Position numbers and translations under genes: made by a program. Under the pieces are notes generated by a model. The model saw nothing but the letters and a program-made list of their open reading frames with translations, did not search any database and was not told the origin of the DNA. Of a DNA stretch of 61,367 nt, positions 1 to 9,334 are shown in pieces. The stretch comes from Halobacteriales archaeon QS_4_69_34 (GTDB lineage: Archaea > Halobacteriota > Halobacteria > Halobacteriales > Halococcaceae). The stretch is from assembly GCA_003021045.1 (NCBI GenBank), contig PXRN01000023.1:1-61367 (forward strand). The letters are read 5' to 3'. How positions within the stretch are numbered: the stretch's first letter is position 1; each line of letters opens with the position of its first letter.

Positions 1-506
1 CCGATGTCGCCGAACACGTACAGGCCGACGAGCCCCATGCCGCGGGCCTGTCCGATGGCGTAGACGAAACCGATCAGGAACGTCGTGATCGCGGCGATGG
101 CGCGGGCAGCGTCGGAGTTGAAGCGGTCGCCGACGAAGTCCGGCGCCGTGTACTTCCCGAACCGCCGCATCTGGGCAGCCATGAAGATCAGGACGATGAA
201 GAAGGCGGTCGTCCAGCCGACGACGAACGCCAGCCCGTAGACTCCCGACAGCGCTATCAACGCCGCCATACCGAGATACGACGCGGCTGACATCCAGTTG
301 GCGCCGATCGCGGCCCCGTTCTCGAGGTTTCCGATGGAGCGGCCGGCGACCCACATGTCGTCGGCGTCGGCCACGCGGAAGACGAATCCGATCGCGAGGA
401 ACAGCCCCAGCATCGACAACACGAGGATAGCCGGCAGGAGCTTGAACGAGATGTCCAGTCCCTCCGGGAGCAGGCCGCCGCTCTGGAGCGGAACGCCCGC
501 TGTCAT
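1..506 (-). CDS. Sodium:solute symporter large subunit (partial, 3' end outside window)
   Basis: The first ~168 residues of an SSS-family Na+/solute symporter are present; the rest lies beyond the left edge. Read from the reverse strand, it begins MTAGVPLQSGGLLPEG and then shows hydrophobic helices, including one containing LLPAILVLSMLGLFLAIGF, and the SSS-type block WVAGRSIGN followed by GANWMSAASYLGMAA. The start ATG overlaps the stop of the upstream DUF4212-type gene by 4 nt (ATGA), so the two are translationally coupled. In this family (the VC_2705-type two-component symporters) the large subunit works with a small two-helix subunit, usually moving acetate or other organic acids. The substrate here is inferred only from the family. 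Confidence 0.85.
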   Translation of the reverse strand, partial: MTAGVPLQSGGLLPEGLDISFKLLPAILVLSMLGLFLAIGFVFRVADADDMWVAGRSIGNLENGAAIGANWMSAASYLGMAALIALSGVYGLAFVVGWTTAFFIVLIFMAAQMRRFGKYTAPDFVGDRFNSDAARAIAAITTFLIGFVYAIGQARGMGLVGLYVFGDI

Positions 507-895
507 CCGGCCTCACCCTCGGTTCCGGGTCTGGTACCGTACTTCTCGTCGAGCTGGTCGCGTTTGCGGACGTACCAGTACGCCAAGAGCAGTCCGGTGG
601 TCGGAGCGCCGATCGCCATCAGGAAGTAATGCAGCGGGAACCCGATGACGGGCATCGGAGCCGTCATGACGCCCGGTGCGATGGCCGTCAGCGTCGGCGG
701 TCCGAAGACGGCGACGAACCAGATGACGAACCCGGTCCCGATGATCCGCACGTGGTCGCGCATATACGGCGTGGCCGGCGACAGCAGGTTCACCTTGGCG
801 GCGAGGTAGTCCGTCGACGCCGCACTGGCGTCCGCGCCCGGGCTCCGCCCGGTCGCGTGTCCGCCGTCGGTCGTCGCCTCCGTGTCGTCGGTCAT
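503..895 (-). CDS. Symporter small subunit, DUF4212 family
   Basis: A 130-residue membrane protein matching the DUF4212 small-subunit pattern: an N-terminal acidic/Thr-rich segment, then YLAAKVNLLSPATPYM, two transmembrane helices (IIGTGFVIWFVAVFGPP and FPLHYFLMAIGAPTTGLLL), and a charged tail after AYWYVRKRDQLDEKYG. The start is placed at the ATG giving MTDDTEATTDGG because a GGGGGGAG Shine-Dalgarno-like run lies immediately upstream; a longer frame up to 976 is possible but its extra residues are not acidic. It overlaps the large subunit by 4 nt, forming a two-gene operon. Family knowledge assigns it as the accessory subunit of a Na+-coupled organic-acid transporter. Confidence 0.85.
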   Translation of the reverse strand: MTDDTEATTDGGHATGRSPGADASAASTDYLAAKVNLLSPATPYMRDHVRIIGTGFVIWFVAVFGPPTLTAIAPGVMTAPMPVIGFPLHYFLMAIGAPTTGLLLAYWYVRKRDQLDEKYGTRPGTEGEAG

Positions 896-1154
896 TCTTC
901 TCCCCCCGGCGGAGCGTTTGTCCCCGACGAGGCTGGTCTGTCTCTTCCGATCCCCTGTCGTGACATGACGTTCCAAACCCTTCCGAACGATCGGTCATAA
1001 ACTGCGCCCCTACCCGCATAAAATTCCGCTATCGTCAGGTACAGAACCACCAAGTGCCGGTCGCGCCGTCTCCAGTTCCGGGTTCTCGAGCGCCGGTTTC
1101 GAATCGGCGGGGGTCATACCGAATCGATCGGCGGGCCGACGGGAGCGGCCAGTC

Positions 1155-1311
1155 GTCCACCTCGTCGAGAAAGACCGTCGGGAGCTTCCGCTGGGCCCGT
1201 CGCAGGTGGTTGTGGGGGTCGCAAGGAAACGCCGACCGAGTCGGCGAGTTCCGCGGCGGTCGACTCTCGGGGCCGCTCGAAGTAGGCCCGCGTACACGCG
1301 TCGACGCGTGT
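1155..1311 (-). pseudogene. Remnant of a bacterio-opsin-activator (HTH-10) regulator
   Basis: Two adjacent reverse-strand frames together spell the signature of the HTH-10/bat helix-turn-helix domain: YFERPRESTAAELADSVGVS in one frame (to about 1227) and HLRRAQRKLPTVFLDEV in the next (about 1220-1158). In intact haloarchaeal proteins these two blocks are contiguous in one frame, so at least one indel separates them. Only about 50 codons of the DNA-binding domain survive; no N-terminal PAS/GAF sensor is recognisable, and the upstream part lies inside the 5' extension of the HAD frame. I regard it as a dead fragment. Confidence 0.55.
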
Positions 1312-1400
1312 CGGTGGCACACTCGCCGGCGGTCGTGCTCGTCGGCGGTCGCCCGCCGGCGACCGAAGCCGACTTGCACCGGCCGTCCGTCGGTCCCAGC

Positions 1401-1970
1401 GTGACGGGCGATACCGACGCCGGCCACGTCGACAGCAGCGGCGCCGACGCCGGCGACCTCGACGCGGTGGTCTACGACCTCGACGGGACGCTCGTCCGCC
1501 TCGCCGTCGACTGGGCGGCCCTCGAAGCGGACATGGAAGCTGTCCTGCGCGACGCCGGCGTCGAACCCGACGGGTTCGGCGCGTGGGAGCTGCTCGACGC
1601 CGCCGAGCGGGCGGGCGTCGGGAGCGAGGTCGAGGCGCTCGTCGCCGCGGCCGAGCGCGATGGCGCGCGCGACTCGATCCGGCTGGCGCTCGCCGACGAA
1701 CTTCCCGAAGGGGGGCTACCCGTCGGCGTCTGTTCGCTCAACTGCGAGGCGGCCTGCCGGATCGCCCTCGAGACCCACGGGCTCGCCGGAGCCGTCGAGT
1801 ACGTCGTCGGACGGGACTCGATACCGGAGCGAAAGCCCGCCCCGGAGCCGCTGCTCGCGGTCGTCGAGGCGCTCGGCGCGAGCCCCGAGCGGACGCTGTT
1901 CGTCGGCGACTCCGCGAGCGACCGGACGACCGCCAAGCGCGCCGGCACGCGGTTTGCCCCCGTGACGTAG
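1401..1970 (+). CDS. HAD-superfamily hydrolase (phosphatase)
   Basis: A 189-residue HAD hydrolase. HAD motif I is VYDLDGTLVR (nucleophile Asp and acid/base Asp), motif II is the Cys-Ser in GVCSLNCEAA, a Lys is present in ERKPAPEPLL, and motif IV is FVGDSASDRTTAKRAG. The small cap region (residues ~30-95) is acidic and Ala-rich, as in haloarchaeal phosphoglycolate phosphatase-like proteins. The start is placed at GTG 1401 (VTGDTDAGHVDSSG); the frame stays open upstream to 1206, but that part overlaps the bat-like remnant and is basic. The substrate cannot be told from sequence. It stands alone between a dead regulator and a convergent membrane gene. Confidence 0.8.
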   Translation: MTGDTDAGHVDSSGADAGDLDAVVYDLDGTLVRLAVDWAALEADMEAVLRDAGVEPDGFGAWELLDAAERAGVGSEVEALVAAAERDGARDSIRLALADELPEGGLPVGVCSLNCEAACRIALETHGLAGAVEYVVGRDSIPERKPAPEPLLAVVEALGASPERTLFVGDSASDRTTAKRAGTRFAPVT

Positions 1971-2054
1971 CCCGCCTTGCCGTCTCTCGTGCCGTGTCTC
2001 CCGTCCACCACTCTTCGTCCGCCGTTCTCGCCGGCGGTCGCGGTCCGCGCTCGG

Positions 2055-2288
2055 TCACCCGGCGCGTCGGCGCGCGTAGAGAAAGACCCCGACGGCGGTA
2101 CACAGCCAGACGACCGCGCCGACCCGAACCGCGAAGTCCGCCCACTCGGTCCACGAGGACAGGTCGATGCCGACTGAGAGCGCCGCGACGAGGGGTACGC
2201 CGGCGACGATCGTGAGGACGAACGTGGTCTGCATCACCCACGCGTAGTCGACGCCCTCGGGGTCGGTCGTCTCGACGGGCTCGGGCAC
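2055..2288 (-). CDS. Small two-helix membrane protein (possibly DUF5822)
   Basis: A 77-residue haloarchaeal protein with a short acidic N-terminus (PEPVETTDPEGVDYAWVMQ), two hydrophobic helices (TTFVLTIVAGVPLVAALS and AVRVGAVVWLCTAVGVFLY) and a basic ARRRAG tail, giving an N-out/C-in hairpin. The GTG start at 2288 is supported by a CTTAAT box at 2312-2317 on the reverse strand, 24-29 nt upstream, so the mRNA is likely leaderless. The architecture resembles the DUF5822 group from memory; no function is known to me. Confidence 0.6.
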   Translation of the reverse strand: MPEPVETTDPEGVDYAWVMQTTFVLTIVAGVPLVAALSVGIDLSSWTEWADFAVRVGAVVWLCTAVGVFLYARRRAG

Positions 2289-2311
2289 GGGGCTGGTCGG
2301 CGCGGGGAGCG

Positions 2312-2317
2312 ATTAAG
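2312..2317 (-). promoter_or_regulatory. TATA box of the 2055-2288 membrane gene
   Basis: Reverse-strand CTTAAT centred ~27 nt before the GTG start, the spacing expected for a leaderless haloarchaeal transcript. Confidence 0.5.
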
Positions 2318-2514
2318 CCTTCCCCGTCCGTTCGGACCTCTCGGGTGTGTCGCGATTGCGATCACGCCGCGCTCGAAACGACCGTAACGGCCGCGAATCA
2401 CGGCTCGAACGTCCCGCCACGGCCGCGCGACGGCACTTTCAGATCGTACGTCCACGAATTCCCCGACCGATGCTGGCTTCGATACCGACCGATCGGCCGA
2501 GCGTAGCGCGAACC

Positions 2515-2715
2515 ACGAGCGCCGGCACACACGAGAGACCGCACCGCTCCGCGGCCGCCACCGCGGACCGTGACCGCTCCGTAGTCCACGACCCTCCACA
2601 GCCGACTCGCTCGGGCCACCGCACCGCTACCGCCGTCCCTCGCTCACTCGTCCCTCACACTGGAGAGGGCGCCTCCCCACCGCGGCACGCTCTCTGCGCG
2701 CCAACCGCACGTCAC
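2515..2715 (+). repeat. Dispersed non-coding repeat, copy A
   Basis: Shares an ordered set of blocks with copies at 28125-28395, 42300-42515 and 33735-33895: an ACACACGAGA block, a GCGGACCG(T/C)GACCGC block (A and B), an AGCCGACTCGCTCGGG core and a distal (C)GCGCGCCAACGCAC-type block. Copy A reads in the plus orientation and lacks the CTCTCGACTACCA segment seen in B and D. No ORF is conserved among copies; the blocks are C-rich on this strand. The boundaries are approximate. Confidence 0.55.
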
Positions 2716-2803
2716 TGTCCAGTCCCGGGTGGCGCCGCCGTACTGTGGCGGCCGGCACCGCAACCCCCTCGTTCCGGGGACCACTGTGACCGCCGCTCGA
2801 CCG

Positions 2804-3496
2804 TCACACCTCCTCGATTGCCTCCAGGCCGCTTTCGGTGATCCGGAACCGGGCACTCCCGCCGGCGGGCAGCGAGCCGTGCTTTTCGAGCGTCGCGCGG
2901 CGGTTCCCGCCTCGAAATCGTTCGAGGCGCACGATCGTCCCCGTGAGGTGTGCGAGGGTGTGTCCGCCGAGCGCGCGCGCCCGATCGGACTCGGCGTCAG
3001 GATCGGCGAACACCTGGTTGGTGAGCACGACCGCGAGGTCGTGTCGACGCGCGAGCCCGAGCAGGTGGGTCACCTGCCGGCCGACCCGCCGGAGGGTCTC
3101 GCCTTCGTCGTCGGGCCCGCGTTCGAGCCGGTAGAAGCCCGTCGCGCTGTCGAGAACGATCAGGGCCGCGCGCTCGGCGAGCTCGCCGGCGTCGCGGACG
3201 GCCTCTTCCTGCTGTTCGAAGTCGAGCGCCTCGGAGACGACGATCCGCGAGGAGAGGTCGTTGAGGTCGTCGGCGCGCGCCCGGGCGAGCTGCTCGAAGC
3301 GCGCGACCGAGAGCCCCTCGGTGTCGACGTAGACGGCAAGCTCTCCGGCCGCGGCGACCTCGACGGCCGCCGACAGTGCGAGGTTCGTCTTGCCCGACGC
3401 CGGCGGACCGTAGAGCTGCGTGACGGCACCGCGCGCCAGGCCGCCGCTGAGCAGCTCGTCGATGGGCGCACAGCCGGTTCCGATCGGCTCGCTCAC
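2804..3496 (-). CDS. radB: DNA repair and recombination protein RadB
   Basis: A 230-residue RecA-fold protein without the N-terminal HhH domain of RadA, as expected for RadB, the euryarchaeal recombination mediator that assists RadA. Walker A is [10 protein letters not shown] near residue 28, Walker B is the hydrophobic run [11 protein letters not shown] near residue 110, and the C-terminal core [21 protein letters not shown] matches RadB. The start is GTG 3496 ([20 protein letters not shown]), which fixes the family-typical length; the much longer open frame to 5449 is an antisense artefact over the mutase. It is divergent from methylmalonyl-CoA mutase with ~140 bp between. Confidence 0.9.
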   Translation of the reverse strand: MSEPIGTGCAPIDELLSGGLARGAVTQLYGPPASGKTNLALSAAVEVAAAGELAVYVDTEGLSVARFEQLARARADDLNDLSSRIVVSEALDFEQQEEAVRDAGELAERAALIVLDSATGFYRLERGPDDEGETLRRVGRQVTHLLGLARRHDLAVVLTNQVFADPDAESDRARALGGHTLAHLTGTIVRLERFRGGNRRATLEKHGSLPAGGSARFRITESGLEAIEEV

Positions 3497-3599
3497 GATC
3501 CCAACTGGCGTGCCCCACGCAAAAAGATCCCCGTCCGCGGCGTGCGATGGATCGAGGCGGGGCCGGAGGGGAGAGGGGATGGGGAAAAAGGGCGTCGCC

Positions 3600-3613
3600 A
3601 CCGACAGTATAAG
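3600..3613 (+). promoter_or_regulatory. Promoter of methylmalonyl-CoA mutase
   Basis: The block ACCGACAGTATAAG holds a TATA element (TATAAG, 3608-3613) 25-30 nt before ATG 3638, so the transcript is probably leaderless. Exactly the same 14 nt, at the same distance from the ATG, precede the ROK glucokinase gene at 34010-34023. Confidence 0.6.
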
Positions 3614-3637
3614 TTCGCGCACGGCGAACCCGCGGCC

Positions 3638-5326
<1,689 letters not shown>

Positions 5327-5381
5327 AAGGGGTCGGGTCGGCGAAACGGGCGAGACGGCGTGGAGAAACGGCGGTGGGACG

Positions 5382-5705
5382 ATGACCAAAAAGCGCGCGA
5401 TGGCGCTCGGCGACGCCCAGAACCTCCGCTCTGGCTCGCGGAACGACAAGGGTGGTATCCGGAACGACCCGGTGAAGCCGGTGGACGCGCTCGGCGAGGA
5501 CTATGACCTGCTGCGCTCGTACTGGTTCGACGCGTACCCGCCGGGCGAGGCGGACGCGAAGGAGGGGCTCTTCCATGTCCCGGAGACGAACAGGTTCCGG
5601 GTCGACGCGACGTCCCTGCGCCAGCGGGAGGGCGAGTGCGGACGGAAGGGCCATCGGATCGACCGGCCCTTGGTCGAAAGGGTATCGTCCGATCGCCATC
5701 AATGA
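5382..5705 (+). CDS. Hypothetical acidic protein between mutase and epimerase
   Basis: A 107-codon frame beginning MTKKRAMALGDAQNLRSGSR. Codon third positions are almost all G or C through codon ~86, and the antisense frame has the Val/Leu/Arg-rich look of the reverse of a real gene; both support coding. Recognisable features are few: an aromatic segment YDLLRSYWFDAYPPGE and a Lys/Arg-rich end. The last ~20 codons look less coding. It lies 56 nt after mcmA1 and its stop is 7 nt before the epimerase start, so co-transcription is plausible. I do not recognise the family. Confidence 0.5.
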   Translation: MTKKRAMALGDAQNLRSGSRNDKGGIRNDPVKPVDALGEDYDLLRSYWFDAYPPGEADAKEGLFHVPETNRFRVDATSLRQREGECGRKGHRIDRPLVERVSSDRHQ

Positions 5706-5712
5706 AGCAGGG

Positions 5713-6129
5713 ATGAACGTCGACCACGCCGGCATCGCCACCGACGACGCCGACGCGCTCGCGGACCTGTACGCCGACCTGTTTGACGCGCCGATCGTCC
5801 ACGAGGAGCGCTTCGGCGACCTCCACGTCGTCTTCCTCGATTTCGGTGACAGCTACTTCGAACTGCTCGAACCCGTCGCGGACGGTGGCGAGGGAGACGC
5901 CGAGGGGACGGAGCAGGGGCCGATCGCGCGCTACCTCGACCGGAGCGGGCCGGGCATCCATCACCTCGCGCTCGCCACCGGGGACGTCCGGGCGGCGCTC
6001 GACCGGGCGCGCGAGCACGGCGTCGAGCGCATCGACGAGGAGCCACGGCCGGGTGCGTGGGGCCACGACGTCGCCTTCCTGCACCCCGGATCGACGGGCG
6101 GCGTCCTGATCGAGTTCGTCGAGCACTAG
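5713..6129 (+). CDS. mce: Methylmalonyl-CoA epimerase
   Basis: A 138-residue glyoxalase/VOC-fold protein that epimerises (2S)/(2R)-methylmalonyl-CoA next to the mutase. Visible elements: the opening MNVDHAGIATDDADALADLY with the first metal-ligand His, LHVVFLDFGDSYFELLEP, GPGIHHLALAT with the second His, and the closing FLHPGSTGGVLIEFVE with the catalytic/metal Glu. An ATG 11 nt upstream (5702) ends after four codons, so 5713 is the usable start. Its function and location beside mcmA1 agree. Confidence 0.92.
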   Translation: MNVDHAGIATDDADALADLYADLFDAPIVHEERFGDLHVVFLDFGDSYFELLEPVADGGEGDAEGTEQGPIARYLDRSGPGIHHLALATGDVRAALDRAREHGVERIDEEPRPGAWGHDVAFLHPGSTGGVLIEFVEH

Positions 6130-6523
6130 CCAGCAGCTCCCGCGTGGCCGTGGAGAGCCGGGTGACGCCTCGGACACCGGGCTTCCAGCACTCCGGCATC
6201 GTCCGCTGTCGGGGCCACCCGTCGCCGCAGCCTCGACGGTGAGCACCGGATATGACCGCGGCTCGTCGCGTCCTCGACGGTCTCGATCCGCGCAGAGAAC
6301 CCCGTCGGCTCACAGTCGAGCCCACCCCCCCCATCTCGCGGACGGCGGTCGCGTCGAGCCCGGCGTCCCCGCGTTCGCAGCCGCCGATCGTCCCCTACGT
6401 CGCGGGCGCGGGATGTCGAACGGGCAGGACTCGGTTTCGGGGGTCGTACACGAGCGTTCCCGCATCGGCGCCATCCCGTTCTCGCGGATCGAGAGCGGTC
6501 CGGGCCACGCCTCACCGCCGTGG
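6130..6523. other. 394-bp gap between convergent mce and NDH-2-like gene
   Basis: No convincing gene. All open frames here are Arg/Pro/Ser-rich shadows without haloarchaeal codon bias. A reverse-strand stretch around 6440-6480 (GTLVYDPRNRVLPVRHP in one frame) might be gene debris but is too short to assign. Confidence 0.4.
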
Positions 6524-7681
6524 CTACATGTCCGACCACGCGCGGGCTGCGCGGGCCGGTCCCGCGACGTCGTTGATCCACCGGGCGGCGACCGCTTTCT
6601 TCAGGAAGCGGGCGGCCGGTCCGCCGAAGGTCTCGACCGGCATCCCGATCACGCCGTGGGCGACGGCGTCCTCGCCGATCGAGACGAGCGTGCCCTTGTC
6701 CTCGTGGGTCCAGCGCTGCAGCGGCTGGCCGTGGACCGCGCGCAGCAGGTTCTTCCCGGCGACCTCGGCGGCCTGCCACGCGGCCTGGGCGGTCGGCGGG
6801 GCCGGGTCACCGTTCTGCTCGATGAGCGCGGAGTCGCCGATGGCGAACACCCGCTCGTCGGAGGTCTCGAACGTCGACGCGGCGTTGATACGGTGGCTGC
6901 GCTCGTCCTGTCCGATGTCGAGCGTACGGACGACGCCGTGACCGGTGATGCCGCCGGTCCAAAGCAGGACGTCGTAGTCGATCGCCTCCTCGCCGACGTG
7001 GGCGACGCCCGCCTCGACCTCCTCGATGAACGCCCCGGTGCGGATCCCGACGTCGCGTTCGAGCAGGCGCTTGCGGAGTGCGCCCTGCAGCTCGGGGTCC
7101 TGGTTCGGGAAAATGTGATCGAGGCCCTCGACGAGGGTGACGTCGATAGGGGCGGCGTGGGTGTCCCGGAACGCCGCGATCTCGCCCGCCGACTGGATGC
7201 CCGACAGTCCCGCGCCACCGACGACGATCCGTGCCGGTTCCTCCCGGGTTGCCTCGCGGGCGGCCTCCGTGACGGCGTCGTGGATCGCGATGGCGTCGTC
7301 CAAGCTCTTCAGCGTGAGCGCGTGCTCTCGGAGGCCGTCGATGCCGAAAAAGGCCGTCCGGGAGCCGATGGCGACTAGCAGGTAGTCGTAACTGACCGTC
7401 GAACCGTCGTCGAGTTCGATCTCGCGGGCGTCAGCGTCGACGCCGGTGGCCTCGCCGTGGACAAAGCGTGTCGCGGGCGATTTGATCGCCTCGATCGGGA
7501 TGGCGATCTGCTCTTCGATACTGGGATCGCGGATGCAGCGGTGGGCCTCGTGGAGTACGAGGTGGTGATCGACCTTCGAGATCCACGTCAGGTCGACGCC
7601 GCCGTCGAGTTCGTCTTCGAGGCTTTTGATCGCGCCCGCCCCGGCGTAGCCGGAGCCAAGCACCACGACGTTCTCGGCCAT
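6524..7681 (-). CDS. NAD(P)/FAD-dependent oxidoreductase, type II NADH dehydrogenase-like
   Basis: A 385-residue flavoprotein of the NDH-2/FAD pyridine-nucleotide reductase family. The FAD-binding Rossmann motif is VVLGSGYAGAGAI at residue 4, the NAD(P)-binding motif is RIVVGGAGLSGIQSAGEIA near residue 150, an inter-domain ATG-like motif reads YLLVAIGS, and the second FAD motif is VFAIGDSALIE. It would oxidise NADH and pass electrons to quinone at the membrane surface. The start is ATG 7681 (MAENVVVLGSG), because the FAD motif must be near the N-terminus; the frame to 7795 is an overrun. A neighbouring redox partner is not evident. Confidence 0.85.
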   Translation of the reverse strand: MAENVVVLGSGYAGAGAIKSLEDELDGGVDLTWISKVDHHLVLHEAHRCIRDPSIEEQIAIPIEAIKSPATRFVHGEATGVDADAREIELDDGSTVSYDYLLVAIGSRTAFFGIDGLREHALTLKSLDDAIAIHDAVTEAAREATREEPARIVVGGAGLSGIQSAGEIAAFRDTHAAPIDVTLVEGLDHIFPNQDPELQGALRKRLLERDVGIRTGAFIEEVEAGVAHVGEEAIDYDVLLWTGGITGHGVVRTLDIGQDERSHRINAASTFETSDERVFAIGDSALIEQNGDPAPPTAQAAWQAAEVAGKNLLRAVHGQPLQRWTHEDKGTLVSIGEDAVAHGVIGMPVETFGGPAARFLKKAVAARWINDVAGPARAARAWSDM

Positions 7682-7975
7682 ATCGCTCGTCGGCTTGGAG
7701 CGGTTACAAAGGCTTTGAAACGACCCCGGTCGATCGGCGGAACCCGCCGCTGGCGTCGATTCTTGCCGACTTCGGTCGGCTCCCGATCCTCTCATCCGCG
7801 AGCCGGCCCACCCGCTCGGCCGGAGCCCCGCCGAAGACCCGGCCGTGGGTATCGACGGCCGCCGCGGTCGATCGGGCGTCGGCAGCCGGGATCGACGATG
7901 CGATCGGCGGCTCGACGGGCGGCGGCCCGATGGGTGGCAACTCGACGGGAGGAGGGCGTCTCGATGGGCGGTAGG

Positions 7976-8506
7976 TCAGTGCTCGGCGGGTTCCTCGCCG
8001 GCGGGCGCTCGCATCTCGTCGATGGTGAGCACGAGGCTGTTGTCGGTGTCGTCCTTGCCCTCGATGGTCCCGCGGATGAGGAGCTTCGAGAGCGGGGTCG
8101 GGCCGACGGCGACCGCATCGCCCCCGTGAAAGTTCCCGATCGGCCCTTGGAGTCGGACCACTGCACGACAGAGTTCGGGATGGTGGACGCTCGTGAGGTC
8201 GATCTCCTGGACGTTCGTGTCGACGGGCTCGCCCTCGTGTTCGAGCGGGACGTCCGCAGCCTGTGTGAGCTCCTGGATGCCGAGCGCGTCGTAGGCCCGC
8301 GCGGTGGGTTTGTAGCCACCCTTGGGTCCGGGGACGCCCTCGACGAGCGTGTTCATCTTGAGGCTCTGCATCTGGTTGCGGATCGTCCCCGGGTTGCGCC
8401 CGACCTCCTCGGCGATGGCCTCGCCCTTGACCGCCGACTCGGTGTGGAGGTTCACGAGCGCCTGGAGGATCTTCCGCTGGCTGTCCGAAAGTTCAATCGA
8501 TGACAT
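7976..8506 (-). CDS. Winged-helix transcriptional regulator (Rrf2/TrmB-like)
   Basis: A 176-residue protein. Residues 1-70 form a winged helix: SSIELSDSQRKILQAL, GEAIAEEVGRNPGTIRNQMQ (recognition helix) and the wing MNTLVEGVPGPKGGYKPT. Residues 85-176 form a beta-rich ligand domain of the haloarchaeal type (VDTNVQEIDLTSVHHPELCRA, RLQGPIGNFHGGDAVAVGPT, LLIRGTIEGKDDTDNSLVLT). A reverse-strand TTTAAG at 8532-8537 lies 26-31 nt upstream, indicating a leaderless message. Database naming for such proteins varies (Rrf2, TrmB, HTH domain); the effector and targets are unknown to me. Confidence 0.75.
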   Translation of the reverse strand: MSSIELSDSQRKILQALVNLHTESAVKGEAIAEEVGRNPGTIRNQMQSLKMNTLVEGVPGPKGGYKPTARAYDALGIQELTQAADVPLEHEGEPVDTNVQEIDLTSVHHPELCRAVVRLQGPIGNFHGGDAVAVGPTPLSKLLIRGTIEGKDDTDNSLVLTIDEMRAPAGEEPAEH

Positions 8507-8531
8507 AACTCGTCCTATGGGTGCAGCGTTT

Positions 8532-8537
8532 CTTAAA
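8532..8537 (-). promoter_or_regulatory. TATA box of the winged-helix regulator
   Basis: Reverse-strand TTTAAG, 26-31 nt before ATG 8506; leaderless spacing. Confidence 0.5.
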
Positions 8538-8615
8538 CCCGGCGGTGACGCTCGGTATACACGCCCTGAGCGCGCCGCGAGGAGCGGTTTCGATCGCGCT
8601 ACGGCGATCCACTCA

Positions 8616-8722
8616 TAGGGTCGTGCGTAATTCGTTACTGCCCGCTCAGATCCAACCGCCGATCCAGCGGTCTCGAAGACCGTTCTTCTCGAAACCGCTG
8701 AAAATAGTTACGCACGACCCTA
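8616..8722. mobile_element. 107-bp MITE with 15-bp perfect terminal inverted repeats
   Basis: The left end TAGGGTCGTGCGTAA (8616-8630) is the exact reverse complement of the right end at 8708-8722. The element is flanked by TCA on both sides (8613-8615 and 8723-8725), a 3-bp target duplication. The ~77-bp interior has no ORF but contains an imperfect stem (CAGCGGT ... AACCGCTG). The ends look like those of haloarchaeal IS elements from memory, so it was probably mobilised by a transposase elsewhere. The right TCA is the reverse-strand TGA stop of the 8723-9049 gene. Confidence 0.75.
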
Positions 8723-9049
8723 TCAGTAGTGGTACCGTCGCGTGTCGTCTCCCTTGGCGAGCGCCTCGCCCCCGCCAGTCATCTCCTCGTAGCTCATCCC
8801 CGAGAGGTACTCGTCGTAGGTACAGTCGTAGCCCGAGCGGAGATGGAAGTCGAGGTTGCCCGTCTCGACGGCGGTCTGAAAGAGCATGTGGACGGCGCGG
8901 CGGACCAGCTCGTCGGTGTCGTCGGGTTCGAGGGCCGTCGTGAGGAGCGCGAGCTCGTTGCGCGTCTCGCGGTCGAGGCCGACCGACAGCTCCGCGCCGA
9001 AGTCCGCGTACCGGGCTTCGACGTCGCCCGAGAGGTCGTCGAGGCTCAT
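8723..9049 (-). CDS. Conserved haloarchaeal small acidic protein
   Basis: A 108-residue soluble protein starting MSLDDLSGDVEARYADFG, strongly acidic and mostly helical, with a C-terminal region GYDCTYDEYLSGMSYEEM and an aromatic end RRYHY. An earlier in-frame ATG at 9070 would add MRQPVRT, which is basic and less likely. Its TGA stop is shared with the target duplication of the adjacent MITE, so the element sits immediately after the gene without changing the protein. I do not know a function. Confidence 0.65.
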   Translation of the reverse strand: MSLDDLSGDVEARYADFGAELSVGLDRETRNELALLTTALEPDDTDELVRRAVHMLFQTAVETGNLDFHLRSGYDCTYDEYLSGMSYEEMTGGGEALAKGDDTRRYHY

Positions 9050-9334
9050 GGTCCGGACTGGTTGCCGCACGGGAAGCCGCTTTCGACTGGCCGGCAGTGT
9101 ACACCGAGCGTGGCTCCGTGGCGTCGGGCGACGGTTCCTCGGCCGGGGCGGCCATCAGTACGTAGCGGTGTCGCACACGCCGCGCGACGGTGGGACTCGG
9201 CCGTGATCGGGCCGGGTTCAACCTGTCGGAACCGCTCGAACCGGACCGGAAGAGGCGTCCGAGCCACGCCTCCGGTCCGACGGCTCCGGCACAGTAGCAA
9301 AGATTCATATCCGGCGGTGAAGACGGTGGTACGG

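Larger units (their letters stand above)
2289..2803. other. 515-bp intergenic region, contains dispersed repeat copy A
   Basis: No frame here has haloarchaeal codon bias or recognisable domains. The left 225 bp hold the promoter of the membrane gene and otherwise nothing I can identify. The right part (about 2515-2715) is copy A of a dispersed non-coding repeat annotated separately. Confidence 0.6.

Noticed and set aside
7704..7940. A 78-codon reverse-strand ORF between the NDH-2-like gene and the regulator
   Set aside because: Pro/Ala-rich, no domain, no promoter spacing and weak codon support.
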